This document shows positions 6,175 to 9,419 of a stretch of 9,419 nucleotides of DNA, piece by piece (the stretch's first letter is position 1; every line of letters begins with the position of its first letter). The translations under genes and the position numbers were made by a program. Where the stretch lies: NCBI GenBank assembly GCA_007133445.1, contig SLMR01000311.1, positions 1 through 9,419 of the forward strand. Direction: 5' to 3'. The DNA comes from Aquisalimonas sp. (GTDB lineage Bacteria; Pseudomonadota; Gammaproteobacteria; Nitrococcales; Aquisalimonadaceae). Under the pieces are notes generated by a model. The model had not been told where the DNA came from. It saw only the letters and a program-made list of their open reading frames with translations, and did no database searches.

Positions 6175-7500
6175 ATGAAAACAGCAATCACCCGCAAGCT
6201 CGGGGCGCTGAGCCTGGGTGCCGTGATCGGCATGACCAGTCTTTTCGCGGCCCAGGCCCAGGCCGAGGAGCAGTATCTGCCCAGCCTGGTCTACCGGACC
6301 GGACCCTTCGCCCCCAGTGGGGTCGGTTTCGCCGACGGCTTTGCCGACTACGTCCGGCTCATCAATGACCGCGATGGCGGTATCAACGGTGTGAAGATTC
6401 GCCTGGAGGAGTGTGAAACCGCCTACGCCAACGACCGTGGTGTGGAGTGTTACGAGCGCCTGAAGGACCGGGGCAACGGCGCCACGGTGGTGGCACCACT
6501 GTCCACCGGGATCACGTATGCGCTGATTCCGCGCACGCGGCGGGACGGTATTGTCCTGCACACCATGGGGTATGGTCGCGCTGACGCCGCCGACGGCCGG
6601 GTGATGGACTGGGTGTTCATGGTGCCCACCACCTACTGGTCCAGCACCACCGTGACGATGCAGTACATCGCCGATCAGGAGGGCGGCTGGGAGAACCTGG
6701 AAGGCAAGACCATCGTCCACGCCTACCACGATTCCGCCTACGGCCGGGAGCCGCTGCCGCTGCTGCGGGGGTACGCCGAGGAGTACGGCTTCACCCTCGA
6801 GGAGATGGCTATCTCGCCTCCCGGCGTGGAGCAGCGTGCGGTCTGGACCCAGATTCGCCGCATGCGGCCGGACTGGGTGTCCCTGTTCGGCTGGGGGGTC
6901 ATGAACCCCACCGCCATCCGCACTGCGGCGTCCGTGGGGATCGATCGTGAGCGCATGATCGGCGGGATCTACGCGGCGCAGGATGATGCCGTTGAGCCGG
7001 CCGGCAGCGCCGCCGAGGGCTACAAGGCAGTCACCTTCCACGGCCCGGGTCGCGACTACCCGATCTACGATGAACTGGAAGAGTACGTCTACGGCCCGGG
7101 CAACGAGGCCGGCGACGGTGACCAGATCGGCAACATCGCGTACAACCGCGGTCTGATCAACGCCGCGTACATCGTCGAGGCCTGGCGTCAGGCCCAGGAA
7201 GAGTTCGGCGAGGGCGAAGTCATGGACCGGGAGCAGACCAAGTGGGCCTGGAACCAGCTCACCATCCCCGAGGAGCGCACCGAGGAACTTGGCATGGGTG
7301 GCCTCATGCCGCCGGTGCACATCACGTGCGAGGACCACGAGGGTGGTGGTCTGGCCCGTATCCAGCAGTGGGACGGCGAGCAGTGGAACGCGCTCACCGA
7401 CTTCACCGAGCCGGATCTGGACCGGGTTTTCCCGCTTTACCGTGAGTCCGCCGAGAGCTTCGCCGAGAGCGAAGGCATCGAAATCCGGGAGTGCGACTAA
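6175..7500 (+). CDS. Periplasmic substrate-binding protein, LIV/HAAT type
   Basis: This 441-residue exported protein should capture the ligand in the periplasm and deliver it to the LivHM-type channel. A Sec signal peptide is plain: basic MKTAITRKL, a hydrophobic core, then AQAQA with likely cleavage after Ala30, before Glu-Glu. No lipobox cysteine is present. The mature start has the family look (RTGPFAPSGVGFADGF, then INDRDGGINGVKI), placing it in the Peripla_BP_6/LivJ-LivK fold group. It is longer than LivJ (about 345 mature residues). Cysteines are C80, C92, C385 and C440; C80-C92 may form a disulfide like the N-lobe one of LivJ. By hand count the mature part has about 70 acidic and 35 basic residues, with only five lysines, which suits a saline periplasm. 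The ligand cannot be read from the sequence. Confidence 0.93.
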   Translation: MKTAITRKLGALSLGAVIGMTSLFAAQAQAEEQYLPSLVYRTGPFAPSGVGFADGFADYVRLINDRDGGINGVKIRLEECETAYANDRGVECYERLKDRGNGATVVAPLSTGITYALIPRTRRDGIVLHTMGYGRADAADGRVMDWVFMVPTTYWSSTTVTMQYIADQEGGWENLEGKTIVHAYHDSAYGREPLPLLRGYAEEYGFTLEEMAISPPGVEQRAVWTQIRRMRPDWVSLFGWGVMNPTAIRTAASVGIDRERMIGGIYAAQDDAVEPAGSAAEGYKAVTFHGPGRDYPIYDELEEYVYGPGNEAGDGDQIGNIAYNRGLINAAYIVEAWRQAQEEFGEGEVMDREQTKWAWNQLTIPEERTEELGMGGLMPPVHITCEDHEGGGLARIQQWDGEQWNALTDFTEPDLDRVFPLYRESAESFAESEGIEIRECD

Positions 7501-7509
7501 GCAACTGCC

Positions 7510-7542
7510 ACCACGGCGGGGCGCGTCGCGCCTCGCCGTGGT
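7510..7542 (+). other. Strong intercistronic hairpin between binding protein and livF
   Basis: Bases 7510-7524 pair with 7528-7542: fifteen pairs, one G-T wobble, loop of three bases, almost all G-C. It starts nine bases after the binding-protein stop. Only three T residues follow (7542-7544), so it is a poor complete terminator. It more likely protects the 3' end of the binding-protein message or causes partial termination, giving more binding protein than LivF. Confidence 0.8.
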
Positions 7543-7550
7543 TTGCAAGC

Positions 7551-7555
7551 GGAGG
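7551..7555 (+). promoter_or_regulatory. Ribosome binding site deciding the livF start
   Basis: GGAGG lies eight bases before ATG 7564. It rules out the in-frame TTG at 7543, which lies upstream of this site and next to the hairpin. Confidence 0.75.
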
Positions 7556-7563
7556 CAAGTTCA

Positions 7564-8391
7564 ATGGCGGAACAGACCGCGCAAGGGAACGTCCTGCTCA
7601 GCATGCAGAACGTGGAGGTGGTCTATAACCACGTGGTCCTGGTACTCAAGGGCGTGTCCCTGGAGGTCAAGGAAGGGGACATTGTCGCCCTGCTGGGCGG
7701 CAACGGCGCCGGCAAGAGCACGACCCTGAAGGCCATTTCCGGCCTGCTGACCGGGGAGCGGGGCGAGATCACCCGGGGATCACTCACCTATGACGGTGTG
7801 GATATCAGCCACACGCCGGCACCGGCCCGGGTCGAGCGGGGGCTGGTGCACGTCATGGAAGGCCGCCGGGTGTTCGAGCACCTGACGGTGGAGGAGAACC
7901 TCCTGGTCGGGTCGTACGCGCGCAACATCAGCGCCGGCGAGGCGGCAGAGGAGATCGAGCGGCTCTACGAGTACTTCCCGCGCCTCAAGGAGCGGCGCAA
8001 GTCCACCGCGGGGTACACCTCCGGCGGCGAGCAGCAGATGCTGGCGCTGGGGCGCGCGCTTATGGCCAAGCCGCGCATGATCCTTCTGGACGAGCCGTCC
8101 ATGGGACTGGCGCCACAGCTGGTGGAAGAGATTTTCGAGATCGTCTCGCGGCTGCGCCGTGAGGAGAAGGTCACCTTCCTGGTGGCCGAGCAGAATACCA
8201 ACGTCGCCCTGCAGCACGCCGATTACGGCTACATCCTGGAAAACGGTCGCGTGGTGCTGTACGGCACGGGCGCGGAGCTGCGGGACAACGCCGACGTCAA
8301 GGAGTTCTACCTGGGCGTGGGCTCCGGCGAGGCGCGCAAGAGTTTCCGCGACGTCAAGCACTACCGCCGCCGCAAGCGCTGGCTCGCCTGA
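7564..8391 (+). CDS. livF: ABC transporter ATPase, LivF type, with basic C-terminal tail
   Basis: This 275-residue protein is the second cytoplasmic ATPase of the importer, pairing with the LivG-type subunit. Walker A is GGNGAGKST (45-53). The Q-loop position is Glu99 in HVMEGRRVF, the signature is SGGEQQ (153-158), Walker B ends D176-E177, and the switch position is Gln210 in VAEQN. Glu and Gln at those two places are normal for LivF and are not defects. The normal LivF core ends at KEFYLG; here about 24 residues follow, ending RDVKHYRRRKRWLA and rich in Arg and Lys. E. coli LivF is 237 residues, so the extra length is partly this tail. The gene follows the intercistronic hairpin and precedes the PaaK-like gene by 38 bases. 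Confidence 0.93.
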   Translation: MAEQTAQGNVLLSMQNVEVVYNHVVLVLKGVSLEVKEGDIVALLGGNGAGKSTTLKAISGLLTGERGEITRGSLTYDGVDISHTPAPARVERGLVHVMEGRRVFEHLTVEENLLVGSYARNISAGEAAEEIERLYEYFPRLKERRKSTAGYTSGGEQQMLALGRALMAKPRMILLDEPSMGLAPQLVEEIFEIVSRLRREEKVTFLVAEQNTNVALQHADYGYILENGRVVLYGTGAELRDNADVKEFYLGVGSGEARKSFRDVKHYRRRKRWLA

Positions 8392-8418
8392 GTCGGCAGC
8401 GTGGCAGGCACACCAGAA

Positions 8419-8422
8419 GGAG
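8419..8422 (+). promoter_or_regulatory. Ribosome binding site for a TTG start
   Basis: GGAG within AGAAGGAG (8415-8422) lies seven bases before TTG 8430. No in-frame ATG or GTG occurs at a usable distance, and the frame from TTG gives a sensible N-terminus. Confidence 0.65.
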
Positions 8423-8429
8423 TGGACCG

Positions 8430-9419
8430 TTGAGTCACGACCGCTATTTCGATGATCGTGAGCTGCGCTCGCCGGACGAGCGCGAGGCGGAGCAGTTGCA
8501 GACCCTGCGCGACGTGCTGGCCCATGCCAAGGGCCGCTCGCGCTACTGGGGTGAGGTGCTCGCTGACGTGGACCCGCAGGGCGTGCGCACTCGCGCCGAC
8601 CTGGCCCGGGTGCCGCTCACCCGCAAGGCGGATATCCCGGGCCGGCAGGCCGAGGAAGGGCCGTTCGGTGGCATGGAGGCGGCGCCCATGGAGGAACTGG
8701 CGCACGTTTTCCAGTCCCCGGGGCCGATCTACGAGGCCGCCGAGACCAAGGGCGACTACTGGCGCTTCGGTCGCGCCTTCTGGGCCGCCGGGCTGCGCCC
8801 GGGGCAGCTGGTGCACAACACGTTTTCCTATCACCTCACGCCCGCCGGCATGATGATGGACAGCGGCGCCCGGGCCGTGGGCTGCCCCGTGTTCCCGGCG
8901 GGGATCGGCAACACCGACGTGCAGGTGGACGCCATCGAGCGATTGCGTCCGCCGGTCTACGGCGGCACCCCGTCCTTCCTCAAGGCGCTGCTGGACAAGG
9001 GTGATGAACTTGGCCGTGATGTCTCCTCCATCACCAATGCGCTGGTGGGCGGTGAGCCACTGAGCGGCAGTCTGCGTGACGAGATGGGCCAGCGCGGCGT
9101 TCAGGTCCTGCAGGCCTTCGCCACCGCCGAGCTGGGCCTGGTGGCCTACGAGAGCGACGCGCTGGAGGGGCTGATCACCGACGAGGATGTGCTGTTGGAG
9201 GTGGTCCGTCCCGGTAGCGGGGAGCCCGTGGCCGAGGGCGAAGTGGGTGAGATGGTGGTTACCGTGCTGCGGGCCGGCGCCTTCCCGCTGATCCGCTTCG
9301 CCACGGGGGACATGACGGCCTTCCTGCCGGGCCCCAGCCCCTGCGGGCGCACCGCGCCGCGGATCAAGGGCTGGATGGGGCGAGCCAACCAGACCACCAA
9401 GGTCAAGGGCATGTTCGTC
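8430..9419 (+). CDS. PaaK-like adenylate-forming protein with degenerate P-loop (3' end outside window)
   Basis: The first 330 residues of a protein related to phenylacetate-CoA ligase (ANL superfamily, about 430-440 residues when complete) are present; the C-terminal domain is cut. Family features are visible: PLTRKADI, GLRPGQLVHNTFSYHL, GGTPSFLKAL, VGGEPLSGSLR, the A5-like FATAELG (230-236), ATGD with Asp294, and GRANQTTKVKGMFV, matching the PaaK GRSDD..IRG hinge region. Where PaaK has the phosphate loop SSGTTGKPT, this protein reads SPGPIYEAAE (from S96), losing the Thr-Thr-Gly and the lysine. It may still be a ligase with altered nucleotide handling, or may bind the acid or its CoA ester in another role. 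It starts at TTG, 38 bases after livF, so it belongs to the same operon. Confidence 0.85.
   Translation, partial: MSHDRYFDDRELRSPDEREAEQLQTLRDVLAHAKGRSRYWGEVLADVDPQGVRTRADLARVPLTRKADIPGRQAEEGPFGGMEAAPMEELAHVFQSPGPIYEAAETKGDYWRFGRAFWAAGLRPGQLVHNTFSYHLTPAGMMMDSGARAVGCPVFPAGIGNTDVQVDAIERLRPPVYGGTPSFLKALLDKGDELGRDVSSITNALVGGEPLSGSLRDEMGQRGVQVLQAFATAELGLVAYESDALEGLITDEDVLLEVVRPGSGEPVAEGEVGEMVVTVLRAGAFPLIRFATGDMTAFLPGPSPCGRTAPRIKGWMGRANQTTKVKGMFV

Noticed and set aside
5986..7548. A 520-codon minus-strand frame opposite the binding protein
   Set aside because: The plus strand there encodes a signal peptide and a clear LIV-type fold. The antisense product has no recognisable motif, and its frame crosses the hairpin and intergenic DNA.
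8191..8193. Gln in place of the switch His in LivF, and the relaxed LivG signature
   Set aside because: Both are normal for their LivF and LivG families and do not signal inactivation.
1..9419. CRISPR arrays, tRNA or rRNA genes, insertion sequences, attachment sites
   Set aside because: No regularly spaced repeats, tRNA-like folds, transposase frames or terminal inverted repeats were seen. Composition is uniform apart from the AT-rich promoter patch.

Overview
The window looks like a chromosomal segment of a GC-rich gammaproteobacterium, probably halophilic and of Ectothiorhodospiraceae/Chromatiales type. Three things suggest this. An MFS transporter gene directly precedes ssb, an arrangement known from Pseudomonas and relatives. 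GC content is high (roughly low-to-mid 60s percent by eye). The exported binding protein is strongly acidic and very poor in lysine. The lineage is an inference; no marker here fixes a genus.

Layout: all genes are on the + strand. Bases 1-340 hold the 3' end of an MFS permease. ssb follows at 447-893 and ends at a clear intrinsic terminator (929-955). A 417-base intergenic region (894-1310) contains an AT-rich promoter-like patch with a Fur-box-like palindrome, a 7+7 inverted repeat and a possible 47-codon leader ORF. From 1311 to the window end runs a tightly packed seven-gene operon: FAA1-type acyl-CoA synthetase, LivG-type ATPase, LivH-type permease, LivM-type permease, periplasmic binding protein, LivF-type ATPase, and a PaaK-like adenylate-forming protein cut by the window edge.

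How the genes fit together: the five middle genes supply every part of a branched-chain-amino-acid-type (HAAT family) ABC importer. The flanking genes are two different members of the ANL (acyl-CoA synthetase) superfamily. The best reading is a module that captures a carboxylic acid in the periplasm, imports it and activates it to a CoA thioester in the cytoplasm. The substrate (fatty, aromatic or other organic acid) cannot be read from the sequence.

Points for a second look: the PaaK-like protein lacks the normal Ser/Thr/Gly-rich P-loop; LivF carries an arginine-rich C-terminal tail; a very strong hairpin lies between the binding protein and livF; and a Fur-box-like site lies ahead of the operon.
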